Assembly (NCBI RefSeq): GCF_001652915.1
Contig: NZ_BBQI01000050.1
Location: 23,107-87,106 of the forward strand
Direction of reading: 5' to 3'
DNA length: 64,000 nt
DNA from: Cupriavidus sp. D384
GTDB lineage: Bacteria; Pseudomonadota; Gammaproteobacteria; Burkholderiales; Burkholderiaceae
How positions within the stretch are numbered: position 1 is the stretch's first letter; every line of letters begins with the position of its first letter. The notes under the pieces are model-generated. The model was not told where the DNA came from. It did not search any database and was given only the letters and a program-made list of their open reading frames with translations. The position numbers and the translations under genes are program-made. Positions 52,673 to 61,982 of this stretch are shown here, piece after piece.

Positions 52673-52716
52673 CGGGCAACGCGCAGTCATGCAGGCTGTG
52701 CGTTGCCCGTTTTTTT
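52673..52716 (+). terminator. Rho-independent terminator of the chitinase gene
   Basis: Arms CGGGCAACGC (52673-52682) and GCGTTGCCCG (52700-52709) with further pairing inside, then T-run 52710-52716. Confidence 0.9.
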
Positions 52717-52746
52717 AACTGGCTGGCCTGTGATGAGGCGCGGATC

Positions 52747-52989
52747 ATGGCAATTCGAGGCTTGCAGTGTGTAGTGGCGCTGGGGTGTCTGCTGACGGGC
52801 TGCACCGTGATTTCGGTGGAGGGCGATCACAACCGGATTCGCGATGCTGGCGGCCACGGTGGCGTGGTGCGGCAGCAGGAACAGGAACAGGAACGAGGGC
52901 AGGGGCAGGATCGCGCAAGGACGTGGCTGGAGCGCCTGGAACGTATCGAGCAGGCGCTTGGCATTGCTCACCGGGGCGGGCAGCACTGA
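52747..52989 (+). CDS. Small lipoprotein
   Basis: 80 residues from ATG 52747. MAIRGLQCVVALGCLLTGC ends in a lipobox LLTGC with lipid Cys19; next residues TVIS suggest outer-membrane sorting. The mature part is polar with a Gln/Glu-rich stretch (VRQQEQEQERGQGQDRAR) and a short helix. No family is recognised. A terminator separates it from the chitinase gene, so co-expression is not implied. Confidence 0.65.
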   Translation: MAIRGLQCVVALGCLLTGCTVISVEGDHNRIRDAGGHGGVVRQQEQEQERGQGQDRARTWLERLERIEQALGIAHRGGQH

Positions 52990-53010
52990 GGCCCCCGCAC
53001 TGCTTCGTGC

Positions 53011-54369
53011 CTACGAAACCTGGCGGTCGCGCAAGCGGCTCAGGCTGACAATGGCACCGATCGTGGCAACCGTGGCCGCCACGTACAGCGCGGACCGGGC
53101 GGCGTCGCCGCGATCGAGGCTGAACAGCAGCGCGACCACGGCGGTGCCCGTGGTCTGCCCAAGCAGGCGCGTGGTGGCCTGCGCCCCGCTTGCGCCACCG
53201 CTGCGCTCATGCGGCGTGGCACTGATCATCGCGCGGTTGTTGGGTGACTGGAAGAAGCCGAAGCCGACACCGCACAGTGCGGTGCGCCAGGCAATGTCGA
53301 GGCTGCCGGCATCTGGACTCAGCACCGCCAGTCCGACCAGCCCCGCCGCCAGCATTATCAGCCCCGTGCCGGCCAGAACGCTGGCCGGGTAGCGGTCGGA
53401 CAGCCTGCCAGACAGGGCGGCCATGACCGCCACCATTAGCGGCCATGGCGTGATCAGCAGACCGGTCTCCGCCAGGCCGCGGCCCAGCTGGTATTCGAGA
53501 TAGAACGGCAGCGACACAAACGCCAGCATCTGGGTCATGAACGAACAGAACGACGTGGCAACGGCCAGCGTGAACGCCCGATTGGCAAACAGATCCACCG
53601 GCACCAGGGGCGCGGGCTGGCCGCGCTGCCGGCGCACCAGCAGCCATCCCAGCAGGATTGCCAGCAACAGGCCAGCCACCCCGGCGATACGCAATGAATC
53701 GTGCCCCAACCCGTCGACGCCAAGCACGAACAGCCCGATCACCACGGCGGAAAGAACGGCGCTGGGATAGTCGAACGCCCGCGGTTGCGGCGGCGTTTCA
53801 GGTAGTGCGCGGCGCGATATCGCCAGGGCGAAGATGGCGACGGGTACGTTGACCGCAAAGAGCCAGGGCCAGCTGCCGAATCCCAGGATCAGGGCGCCCA
53901 GCGACGGCCCCACGGCAATGGTCACCCCGACCACCAGCGCATTGAGACCGATGCCTCGTCCCAGCCGGGTGGGAGGATAGATATAGCGGACCAGCGCCGT
54001 ATTGACACTCATGATGCCGGCGCCGCCAATACCCTGTATGACCCGCGCGGCAACCAGCAGCGGCAGATTGGGCGACAGCGCGCACAGCAACGATCCCACC
54101 AGGAACGTTGCCAGCCCGACCCGGTAGACCCGCTTGTAGCCAAGTATTTCGCCGAGTGACGACAGCGGCAAAAGGAAAATCGTGACCGAGAGCTGATAGG
54201 CGTTCACGACCCAGATGGTGCGCGCCGGGTCGCTATGCAGATCACGGGCAATGGAGGGCAGTGCGATATTTGCGATCGATCCGTCCAGAACGGCCATCAC
54301 CAGGCCGCAAAACACTGTCAGGATTGCCCAGGTACGCTGGGGGCGCGGAAGACCTTGGTGGGACTGCAT
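53011..54369 (-). CDS. MFS drug:H+ antiporter-like transporter
   Basis: 452 residues with 12-14 hydrophobic helices. Begins WAILTVFCGLVMAVLDGSIA, with NIALPSIARDL, WVVNAYQLSVTIFLLPLSSL and LGYKRVYRVGLATFLVGSLL (motif A-like loop), plus ARVIQGIGGAGIMSVNTALV (motif C/antiporter pattern). This is the DHA2-like group of proton-driven efflux proteins. Substrate unknown. Lone gene. Confidence 0.92.
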   Translation of the reverse strand: MQSHQGLPRPQRTWAILTVFCGLVMAVLDGSIANIALPSIARDLHSDPARTIWVVNAYQLSVTIFLLPLSSLGEILGYKRVYRVGLATFLVGSLLCALSPNLPLLVAARVIQGIGGAGIMSVNTALVRYIYPPTRLGRGIGLNALVVGVTIAVGPSLGALILGFGSWPWLFAVNVPVAIFALAISRRALPETPPQPRAFDYPSAVLSAVVIGLFVLGVDGLGHDSLRIAGVAGLLLAILLGWLLVRRQRGQPAPLVPVDLFANRAFTLAVATSFCSFMTQMLAFVSLPFYLEYQLGRGLAETGLLITPWPLMVAVMAALSGRLSDRYPASVLAGTGLIMLAAGLVGLAVLSPDAGSLDIAWRTALCGVGFGFFQSPNNRAMISATPHERSGGASGAQATTRLLGQTTGTAVVALLFSLDRGDAARSALYVAATVATIGAIVSLSRLRDRQVS

Positions 54370-54549
54370 CGGGAAGGACGGACGGCTTGCGCTGTTCTTG
54401 GAAAGCCCTGGGCCCGCTGCGGCGTACCGTCAGCGCGCGTTCGGACGCGCCATTATCGTCCGCCACGGCGGACCATGCAAATTCGCCACACCTTCCCGGC
54501 AGGATTGTGTGGCGCAGCCGCACTGCCGGGCCGCCCTATGGCCGCTGGC

Positions 54550-57500
54550 TCAAGCGTTCAGGCCGGTAGCCTCATCGCAATACGCGCGCACGGCGTCATG
54601 CAACGCGGCGGCGGCGGCGGCAATTTCGGGCGTCCAGCTGGTTGCCTGACCGCAGAGCGATTCCACCTGGCGGCACAGTTGCACCATCCTTTGTGCATCG
54701 ACCACAAGGAAAGCCCCGGCCGAGCGATGTGCCCAATGGCAGAGCGCCTCGGCATCATGGCGCAGCAGGATGGCCGCCAGTTCCGGACCATCGCTCCGCA
54801 AATGCTCGAGCAGCATGGTCTGGTAGCGCGCAATTTCGGTGCCTGGAATTGGCGGCTTGTCCTCTTTGCCGTTTGCGGGTAAGGCGCCCTGCGCGTCTGG
54901 ATGGTTCACTGCGACGGTGCCCGGAATGGCTTGCAGCGCCTGTTCCAGCGCCATCAACGAGGCCGGTTTGGCGATATGACCAGTAAATCCGCGATGTTTC
55001 CACTCACCGGTCTGTTCGGTGCGCGTGACCGCGCTGAACGCCAGGACCGGCACGACCGGATCGATGGCGCGGATCGCCGCAAGCAACTCATAGCCGTCCA
55101 TGACCGGCATATGGACATCGGTGAGGACCGCTTCAAAGTGCCCATGTTCGAAGCTCGACAGCGCCTGGCGTCCGTCGCCAACCACCACCGGATCCCAGCC
55201 CAGCGTCACGAGTTGCTCGGCGATCAGCGTCTGGTTCAGGGCATTGTCCTCGGCTACCAGAATCGCGCGGCGCGGAGCGTTGCCGCTGCCGGTGCTGACG
55301 CCGGCGCGGGCCAGGGCAGGGTGCGGTTCGGCGATGTCATCCCGCCCGCCATCCTGCGTGCTGGTGCCGGTTTCGGCCGGCTCCGCGTTCAGGGCGGCGA
55401 TTGTGCCCATCAAAATGGCGCTATGGCTAAAGGTCGACACCTCGAATACGCCTTGTCCCAGGTCGGCAGGGCGCTCCGGGCCGTCCCGTGTGACCCATAC
55501 CACGTTGGCGGGGTGCAGTTGCCGAAGTGCTTCGATGGTGTCGAGCCCGTATTCCCCGGTGACCACGAAAATATGAGACCGGTTGGCGCGCAGCCATGCC
55601 TGGGCGGCCCCGAGTTGATGGAAGACATCGCAGCGCCAGCCAGCACGTTCCAGCCACGCTTGCAGCATGGTGCCCGACTCGATTTCCTGGCAGAGAATCA
55701 GCGCGCGCGTCCCGCGCGTCAGCGGCTCGGGCGCGGCCACCGGCTTGGCTGCCTCGCCAAGCGGCACCACCACCGTGAACGCGCTGCCGACTCCCTCCAC
55801 GCTCTCCACCGTGATATGGCCGTTCATCAGTTCGGTCAGCCGTGCGCAGATCGACAGGCCAAGCCCGGTTCCACCATATCTCGCCGAGGTGCTGGCTTCC
55901 CCCTGGACAAACGGATGAAATATGCGGGCCACCAGCGCGGGCGGCATGCCGATGCCGGAATCGCGCACGCGACAGATCAGTACGTTGCGGTCCTGGGTGT
56001 CGGTGGTGATCTCGGCGCTGAGCGTGATCTTGCCGCATAGCGTGAACTTGAAGGCATTGCTCAGCAGATTGTTGATGATCTGTGCGATGCGGGTGCGGTC
56101 GCCGGTCACCACGGTGTCCAGGGTGGGTGACAGGTGGACGTAGAAGCGGATCGGCTTGCCTTGAACCATTGGCGAGTAGGACATCGACAGGCTTTCCAGG
56201 TCGTCGATTGGCCGGAACGGCTCCTTGACCAGCTTCATTTCACCGGCGTCGATCTTCGAGAAATCGAGGATGTCGTTGACGATGCGTTGCAATCCGTCCG
56301 AAGCCATCTGCAGGGCCCGAAGCCGGGGCGCCTGCGCTTCCAGGCCATCCGCGCGGGCCAGGAGTTCCAGATTGCCAAGCAGGGCGTTCAGGGGCGTCCG
56401 GATCTCGTGGCTCATCGACGCAAAGAAATTCGACCGCGCACGCATCATGGCTTCGGCTGCCTCGCGCGCGCCCCGCAACTGCTGCTCGAGCTGGTGTTGC
56501 GCCGTGATGTCCTGTATCGCACAGAACAATACCGCTTCGTCCCGATACCTTGCCGGCGCGCAGGTTACCTGCAGGAACTGGCGCGGCGGGGCCACCGGTG
56601 GCTGAGAGAGGGATGCGGCAGTTGAGTCGCCCCCGGCCGTGGATGCCGCGGGGACCGTTACCTGCACGATCGACGCAAGCTGGGCGCGGCCGGACAACGC
56701 GCCCTGATTCCGCAGCGCGTCCATGATGTATGCGGGCATGCGGGCTCCCTGGGCATGGCCGAGCAGCGAGTCGGCCACCGCGTTCGACGTCAGGATCGAC
56801 TCGTCGTGCTGGCGCACGATGCACAGCCCGATTGGCGTGGCGCTGACGAGAATATGGCTGATGGTCTCGTTTTCCAGTGAACGGGCAGCTTCGGCGTGGC
56901 TGCGGCGCAGCAGATGGATATCCCAATAGCGCGCAGTCAGGACAATGCAGATGATCAGCACCAGTCCGGCACCGAGGATGGCAAGGAGTTCGGCGGAGAT
57001 TGCGTGTAGCAGCGTGCCGTAGGAAAGCAGATAGACCAGGGTACCGAAGGCCGGGTCCAGTTGCTGCACCAGCAGCAGCCCGTCGCGGGTCGCGCCGGGC
57101 GTGTCGGGAGGCATGCCGCTGGCATGCCGCAGGATGCGGTTCGACAGGCTGGCATCAGTGTCGGGAGACACGTCGATCCTGTCGTTGCTGCGATTCACCA
57201 GCCAGAGCGTGGCGGGGTCGGCAGGCCGGGCAAGGCCGGCAAGAAATGTCCGGGCCGGAATGCTCGCGGCTACGACGGTGGCCTGTCCGCCCGAATTGGC
57301 GCCACGTGCGTCAAGCGTTGCCATCATCGCGCGCGTGTGCTGAACGGGATCGTCGACGGGGCCGATCCAGCGCGGCACTGCCGGGCCAGTACCGGACCGT
57401 TCTTCCCGATCTGCCCGATCAGCCGTTTGCGGCGCGTGACGCGCCAGGTCGTCGCGCAGGCGGGTCACGAAATCGGCATCGGGCATCGTGGCGTCATCGA

Positions 57501-58047
57501 TCTCCGCAGGAGACACCAGGATGGCGAACGAAGCGTCGGGCGCCACCACGTATGCCTTTGCATCGAGACCGAACGCCATCCCGGTGGTCAGCGTGGCCGT
57601 GGCGATCTGCTGGAGTTGCCAGACCTTGTGCGGCAGCGTATCGCCCAGGGCACGCCGCGCGGCCTCGGGCATGAGCAGCACATACTTGCCGTCGTGCGAT
57701 CGCGCGGCACCGGTGCGGCGAATCTGCGCGAGCAGATCGGGATCGGGCGGCGCGTCGCTGGATGCAGCGAGATAGTAGTCGACGGTCAGTGCCGTGCGGC
57801 GCAGGAATGACGTCTGGCTCTGCAGTTTCAGCGAGATGCTACTGACATACTGTGCCACGTGGCTTCGGCGAACGTCGAGATGGCGCGCGGCAGCCAGCCC
57901 CGCCAGCAGCAGGCCGGACACGATGATGATGGCGATCAGCAACCCGACGGTGGCGTAATAAAGATGCTGCTGGCGCCGCGCGTTGCGTGCAAGGGCGGCA
58001 AACGACTGCGCCAGGGACTGCTGGGTGCGATCCAGTATCTGCTGCAT
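54550..58047 (-). CDS. Hybrid sensor histidine kinase with receiver and Hpt domains (RcsC/BvgS-like)
   Basis: 1165 residues. TM1 near 29-50, a periplasmic domain of about 300 residues, TM2 near 350-375, a PAS-like region (about 395-520, ILVSATPIGLCIVRQHDESI), HisKA with His547 (NFFASMSHEIRTPLNALLGN), HATPase (INNLLSNAFKFT, DSGIGM, GGTGLGLSI), a degenerate receiver-like domain (about 782-890) with no normal phospho-Asp, a true receiver with Asp977 (EAVLTDVHMPVMDGYEL) and a C-terminal Hpt with His1107 (WAHRSAGAF). This is a His-Asp-His relay to the response regulator in the same operon. The signal is unknown; the periplasmic domain is unlike the Venus-flytrap domains of BvgS. Nine bases after the regulator gene. 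Confidence 0.93.
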   Translation of the reverse strand: MQQILDRTQQSLAQSFAALARNARRQQHLYYATVGLLIAIIIVSGLLLAGLAAARHLDVRRSHVAQYVSSISLKLQSQTSFLRRTALTVDYYLAASSDAPPDPDLLAQIRRTGAARSHDGKYVLLMPEAARRALGDTLPHKVWQLQQIATATLTTGMAFGLDAKAYVVAPDASFAILVSPAEIDDATMPDADFVTRLRDDLARHAPQTADRADREERSGTGPAVPRWIGPVDDPVQHTRAMMATLDARGANSGGQATVVAASIPARTFLAGLARPADPATLWLVNRSNDRIDVSPDTDASLSNRILRHASGMPPDTPGATRDGLLLVQQLDPAFGTLVYLLSYGTLLHAISAELLAILGAGLVLIICIVLTARYWDIHLLRRSHAEAARSLENETISHILVSATPIGLCIVRQHDESILTSNAVADSLLGHAQGARMPAYIMDALRNQGALSGRAQLASIVQVTVPAASTAGGDSTAASLSQPPVAPPRQFLQVTCAPARYRDEAVLFCAIQDITAQHQLEQQLRGAREAAEAMMRARSNFFASMSHEIRTPLNALLGNLELLARADGLEAQAPRLRALQMASDGLQRIVNDILDFSKIDAGEMKLVKEPFRPIDDLESLSMSYSPMVQGKPIRFYVHLSPTLDTVVTGDRTRIAQIINNLLSNAFKFTLCGKITLSAEITTDTQDRNVLICRVRDSGIGMPPALVARIFHPFVQGEASTSARYGGTGLGLSICARLTELMNGHITVESVEGVGSAFTVVVPLGEAAKPVAAPEPLTRGTRALILCQEIESGTMLQAWLERAGWRCDVFHQLGAAQAWLRANRSHIFVVTGEYGLDTIEALRQLHPANVVWVTRDGPERPADLGQGVFEVSTFSHSAILMGTIAALNAEPAETGTSTQDGGRDDIAEPHPALARAGVSTGSGNAPRRAILVAEDNALNQTLIAEQLVTLGWDPVVVGDGRQALSSFEHGHFEAVLTDVHMPVMDGYELLAAIRAIDPVVPVLAFSAVTRTEQTGEWKHRGFTGHIAKPASLMALEQALQAIPGTVAVNHPDAQGALPANGKEDKPPIPGTEIARYQTMLLEHLRSDGPELAAILLRHDAEALCHWAHRSAGAFLVVDAQRMVQLCRQVESLCGQATSWTPEIAAAAAALHDAVRAYCDEATGLNA

Positions 58048-58056
58048 GGCAAACGA

Positions 58057-58701
58057 TCAGATCAGCCCGTTTTCGTAGGCGTAGCGAATCAGATCCGTGT
58101 TGGTCTGGACATTGAGCTTGCGCATGGCAACCGTTTTCTGGCTGGAGATCGTGCTGACCGACCGGCCAAGCTTGCTGGCGATTTCGTTCAGCTGGAAGCC
58201 CTGCGCATACAGGCGCACGACTTCCAGTTCGCGCAGCGTCAGTTCGGTTGCCGGCGCGGCCGAGGCAACGCTGTCCAGGACTGCGCGAATCGAGGGCGAA
58301 TAGAAGTTGCCGTTGCTGACGGTCACGTGGATGCAGGCGCGCACGATCTCGTCGAGTTCGTCTTCCTTGCTGACAAATGCCCGGGCCCCCAGCTTCATTG
58401 CGCGCATGACGACGCCGGGGTTTGTCTGCGCACTGACAATGACAATGCGCGTTTCGGGATAGAGACGACCGAGCCTGCGCAGCAGGTTGAAGCCGTCGAG
58501 CGACGTATCGCCATGCCCCATGCTGAAGTCGGTGACGGCCACATCGACCGGGTTCTGGGCCAGGGCGCCGATCAGCTCGCTACCGTTTGTGCATTCGCAC
58601 TTGACCTGGAAGCCCGGCGTTCGCTGCAGGCAGTCGCGCAGGGCCGTGACGACAAGGGGATGGTCGTCAGCCAGAGCGACCCTAATGGTTTTTGCAGGCA
58701 T
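58057..58701 (-). CDS. NarL/FixJ-type response regulator (RcsB/BvgA-like)
   Basis: 214 residues. Receiver with Asp58 in VDVAVTDFSMGHGD (an RcsB-like context) and a C-terminal LuxR-type helix-turn-helix (LTLRELEVVRLYAQGFQLNE, IASKLGRSVSTISSQKTVAM). It receives phosphate from the Hpt domain of the downstream kinase. The gene order regulator-then-kinase and domain layout resemble bvgAS/evgAS. Targets unknown. Confidence 0.94.
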   Translation of the reverse strand: MPAKTIRVALADDHPLVVTALRDCLQRTPGFQVKCECTNGSELIGALAQNPVDVAVTDFSMGHGDTSLDGFNLLRRLGRLYPETRIVIVSAQTNPGVVMRAMKLGARAFVSKEDELDEIVRACIHVTVSNGNFYSPSIRAVLDSVASAAPATELTLRELEVVRLYAQGFQLNEIASKLGRSVSTISSQKTVAMRKLNVQTNTDLIRYAYENGLI

Positions 58702-59054
58702 GCCTCAAAGTCCTTTTCGCAGACAGATGACGCGTCCGGTAGGAATCGCGACTCGTTTTGGTGCTTTTTCAAGCATAGGAAAAATACTCCATCCGTTCCC
58801 GAAAATCACAGTTATGTGACAAGGCGAATTGCGTATTGTCAGATATCTATTACATAGAAAAAAACTGTCTGATTTTCATCATCGGATAAGAGCATGAAGG
58901 GCAATGACACGGTTATTTGCGGCCGCGCAGACCACGCATTGGTGCTGTTTCAATCAGTCGGATCTTGCATCGGATCGGTCGCATTTTGGCGTTTGCGGAT
59001 CGATTGAGAAATAGCAGATCAACTAGATTTTCGACGCGCGACCACGCGAGAACA
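58702..59054. other. 353-bp AT-richer control region
   Basis: No gene. Direct repeats TCGGATC at 58958-58964 and 58970-58976 (12 bp apart) and an A/T-rich tract around 58845-58875 may be promoter elements of the response regulator operon. Confidence 0.5.
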
Positions 59055-60002
59055 TTACGGACGTGTCTCCGAAAGGCTTTGTGCCTGCTTGTCGATGGCA
59101 TCGGTAAATGCACGGTACTGGGGCAGCACCCGGCTGACGCGTTCGATAAACCCTGCGCAGCGTTGGGACTGAACCGGTGGCCCACCCTTGATCAGCATCG
59201 CCGCCGGGTGCGACAGCGCGGCATGTTTCATCAGGTAATCGGGCAGCTGGTTCGAGCCCCGCAGGCGCATCAGCATGAGCAGTTCGACCGGAATGGTCTG
59301 CTCGACCGGATGATCGAAGTCAAATAGCGAGTGGTCGGTATCGAGCCGGCACTGCATCAGGTGGCGGTCGGCCAGTTCGAATGCCAGCGGCATGAATGTC
59401 TCGTCGTCGGCCTGCCAGCGCTCGACGATGCGGGCGAGCAGCGCATCGCTTTTGTGGAAGACGGTTTGCGGAACGCTGACACCCAGCGCCTGCCCGGCAA
59501 CGCTCACGATCATCCCGGTCATGCCGTTCAACGGATGCAGGGCCGCGAGGTCGCTGTCGATGCCGAACCAGGCGTCGAGACAGAAGGACGCAAGGTCCTT
59601 CCAGTCGAGCGCCAACAGCATGGCGATCTGCTGCGACATGTCGCGCTCGTAGGTCTGGCGACGGGTCGGGCCGCTCCATTGCTCCTTGTGCAGCGCCAGC
59701 GCATGCGTGCCGGAGACGGACTCCACCACGCCAAGCTGCAGCGATAGCCAGTTCGGCGTGGGGCAGGTCTCGCCATTGTCCAGGTCGATCGCGCGCCATT
59801 GCCGGAGTCGGCCAAGCCAGAATATGGCGCGCGCGGCCCGGGGAACCGGCACCGCCGAAGGTGTGGACATGAAGGTGGCAAGCGTGTCGCGGTACATGCC
59901 ATGCAGGGCATGGGCCTGTGCCTGCGCCGTATGGAAGATGGTCTGACGCCGTTGCTCGCCTTCCGTCTCTTGAGTGATCTTCTTGCGCATTGTCGTTTCC
60001 AT
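59055..60002 (-). CDS. Uncharacterised 315-residue protein
   Basis: 315 residues from ATG 60002; ATG 59990 and 60047 are in-frame alternatives, none with a clear ribosome site. No signal peptide, no membrane helix and no domain I recognise. It appears mainly helical and soluble, with repeated Trp/Leu motifs (RAIFWLGRLRQWRAIDLDN, LLALDWKDLASFCLDAW). Cytosolic. It precedes the two-component operon on the same strand, 353 bp away. A partner or effector of that relay is only a guess. Confidence 0.7.
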   Translation of the reverse strand: METTMRKKITQETEGEQRRQTIFHTAQAQAHALHGMYRDTLATFMSTPSAVPVPRAARAIFWLGRLRQWRAIDLDNGETCPTPNWLSLQLGVVESVSGTHALALHKEQWSGPTRRQTYERDMSQQIAMLLALDWKDLASFCLDAWFGIDSDLAALHPLNGMTGMIVSVAGQALGVSVPQTVFHKSDALLARIVERWQADDETFMPLAFELADRHLMQCRLDTDHSLFDFDHPVEQTIPVELLMLMRLRGSNQLPDYLMKHAALSHPAAMLIKGGPPVQSQRCAGFIERVSRVLPQYRAFTDAIDKQAQSLSETRP

Positions 60003-60433
60003 AGGGATGGAGATAAGGATGTCGACACTACGAGTCCGCGCAAGCACGGTCTATCACTGTTCATTTAAAAAGCACGAGAATCTGCAAAGTCCAGCGTACG
60101 GCGCAACGGGATTGTGAAAACGACACGTTGATCTCAGAAAATCAACATCGCATTCTTGGACTAATTGCTATTCCCGCGGCTGCGTCAGAGCGGGTTGCCG
60201 GCACGCAGCAACGGATCACGACGACTTGCCGACGTGAATTCGTGAAAGCGCTATGAATTGGGGCGAAGTCCCTGGGCTGGCCGGCTGGGAACCCGCAGCG
60301 ACGCATGTCCACGCGGTGTGACGCTGGCGATGCAATACATTCGACACAGGTGTGGTCTTTCGCACTGCGTCACGGGCGGCGGGGAAAAGTGGCATGCTAT
60401 GGCCGCGCGCAAAAGCCCGCGTGGAGGTGTGCC
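60003..60433. other. 431-bp intergenic region
   Basis: No supported gene. The first half is AT-richer than its surroundings and has a short inverted pair GTTGAT/ATCAAC at 60127-60132 and 60141-60146. Divergent promoters of the flanking genes are expected here. Confidence 0.5.
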
Positions 60434-60685
60434 ATGACGATGCGTCAATTCGACGAGTTTCCCCCTCAGGAACGGCAGGACGTCGAGGCCGTGTTCAGAC
60501 AGGTCGGTCTCGCTGTGCAGGAATTCGACATTTCCGATGTCAACGGCACCGCGGCGCGCCAGGTGACGGTGCGAAGGCAGGGTACCGGCGCTGAAAGCGT
60601 CTACGACGCCGGGCCGGGCACATCATGGGTGGAGGAGTTGGAGAGCGATCTGGAGTGCGGGCTGTTTGGCCAGTTGTCGGCCTGA
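60434..60685 (+). CDS. Conserved small hypothetical protein (83 aa)
   Basis: 83 residues from ATG 60434 with a good GGAGGT site. An acidic protein (QERQDVEAVFRQVGLAVQEF, SWVEELESDLECGLFG) with no signal peptide or domain recognised. Convergent with the BLUF gene, 26 bp apart. Confidence 0.65.
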   Translation: MTMRQFDEFPPQERQDVEAVFRQVGLAVQEFDISDVNGTAARQVTVRRQGTGAESVYDAGPGTSWVEELESDLECGLFGQLSA

Positions 60686-60711
60686 GCCGCCGGCGAGCCC
60701 TGCCATCCGGA

Positions 60712-61155
60712 TCAGCTTCGTCCGCGCTCCGGACTGCGCCCGACGATAGACGCCCCGGCAATCAGTTCCTTGAGCAATGCCAGCGATGCCGCGCCAGGCA
60801 TGCGGTACGGGTCGAGTTCGCCCTGTGCCGAGTACTTGAGCAGCGTCGCGGCATTGATCTTGCCTGCGTTGACGCGTCCCATCGACCACCCCGAAAACGC
60901 CCGCTCCGCGATTTCCTCGTAGTGCAGCAGCACCACGTCGTGATGGCGCTTGTCCTGACCGATATTGAGATACAGGCGCGACACGGCTTCCCGGCTGCCT
61001 TCCAGCGCCTGGAGGAAGATGCTGTTGCTATGGCACAGCACGCCGGTGATGCCGTGGCGCGGGTTCTGCGCGAGGCTGGTTTCGAGGATGGCATCCAGCA
61101 CATCGGCGGCCAGGGGTTCCCTGGCGCGGCTGGCATAAAGCAGACGAACTAGCAT
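60712..61155 (-). CDS. BLUF-domain blue-light sensor
   Basis: 147 residues. The whole chain is a BLUF domain with FAD-binding core: MLVRLLYASRA (Tyr7), Asn31 in QNPRHGITGVL, Gln49 in FLQALEG, and Trp90/Met92 in FSGWSMG. These are the residues that drive the photocycle of AppA/YcgF-type sensors. No output domain is fused, so it must act through a partner protein. folE lies 27 bp downstream on the same strand, so co-transcription is possible. Partner unknown. Confidence 0.93.
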   Translation of the reverse strand: MLVRLLYASRAREPLAADVLDAILETSLAQNPRHGITGVLCHSNSIFLQALEGSREAVSRLYLNIGQDKRHHDVVLLHYEEIAERAFSGWSMGRVNAGKINAATLLKYSAQGELDPYRMPGAASLALLKELIAGASIVGRSPERGRS

Positions 61156-61182
61156 GGTGGCCTCCTGCGGTGGCGGGGCGGA

Positions 61183-61905
61183 TCAGCGTCGGTTCAGGTT
61201 CAGCAGCGTCAGGAATTCACGGCGCAGCTTGTCGTCCTTCAGAAACGACCCGCGCATCACGCTGTTGGTCATCTTGGCATCGGTGTCGCGCACGCCCCGC
61301 CAATGCATGCAGAAATGCTCGGCTTCCATCACGATGGCCAGGCCGTCGGGATTCATCTTTTCCTGCAGCAGGTCCGCCACCTGGGCCACGGCTTCTTCCT
61401 GGATCTGCGGGCGGCACATGATCCATTCGGCCAGCCGGGCGTATTTCGACAGCCCGATCAGGTTCGAATGCCGGTTCGGCATCACCCCCACCCACAGGCT
61501 GCCGATAATCGGGCACAGGTGATGCGAGCAAGCACTCCGAACGCGGATCGGGCCCACGATCATCAGCTCGTTGAGCTGTTCGACGTTGGGGAATTCCGTG
61601 ACTTCGGGCGCCTTGGCGTACCGTCCGGCAAAGATCTCCTTCAGGTACATCTTTGCCACGCGGCGGGCGGTTTCGCGCGTGTTGTGATCCTGGTCGACGT
61701 CGATCACCAGCGTGCGTAGCACCTCTTCCATGCGCGCCTCGACCTCGGCCTGCAGGGCGTCAAGCTCGCCATGTTCGATAAAACGGGCGATGTTGTCGTT
61801 GGCATGAAAGCGTTCGCCGGCGTCGGCGATCCGGGCGCGAATCCGGTCGGAAACCGGTGTGTGGGCAGGGTGCCTGCCCCCCTCGGGGTGATCCTTGTGT
61901 GACAT
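61183..61905 (-). CDS. folE: GTP cyclohydrolase I
   Basis: 240 residues, from ATG 61905. It converts GTP to dihydroneopterin triphosphate, the first step of folate synthesis. Motifs: RVRSACSHHLCPIIGSLWVG (zinc Cys/His), LIGLSKYARLAEWIM, and EAEHFCMHWRGVRDTDAKM (third zinc Cys). The N-terminal 50 residues are an extension beyond the catalytic domain. It is the second gene after BLUF on the same strand. Start site lacks a strong ribosome site. Confidence 0.95.
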   Translation of the reverse strand: MSHKDHPEGGRHPAHTPVSDRIRARIADAGERFHANDNIARFIEHGELDALQAEVEARMEEVLRTLVIDVDQDHNTRETARRVAKMYLKEIFAGRYAKAPEVTEFPNVEQLNELMIVGPIRVRSACSHHLCPIIGSLWVGVMPNRHSNLIGLSKYARLAEWIMCRPQIQEEAVAQVADLLQEKMNPDGLAIVMEAEHFCMHWRGVRDTDAKMTNSVMRGSFLKDDKLRREFLTLLNLNRR

Positions 61906-61982
61906 GTGCGGCCGCTGGCGATCGGCGGGATAGGGGCGCGGTGCGCGGTGCTTCACTATAAGCGAAAACGCGCCGGGCGGAT

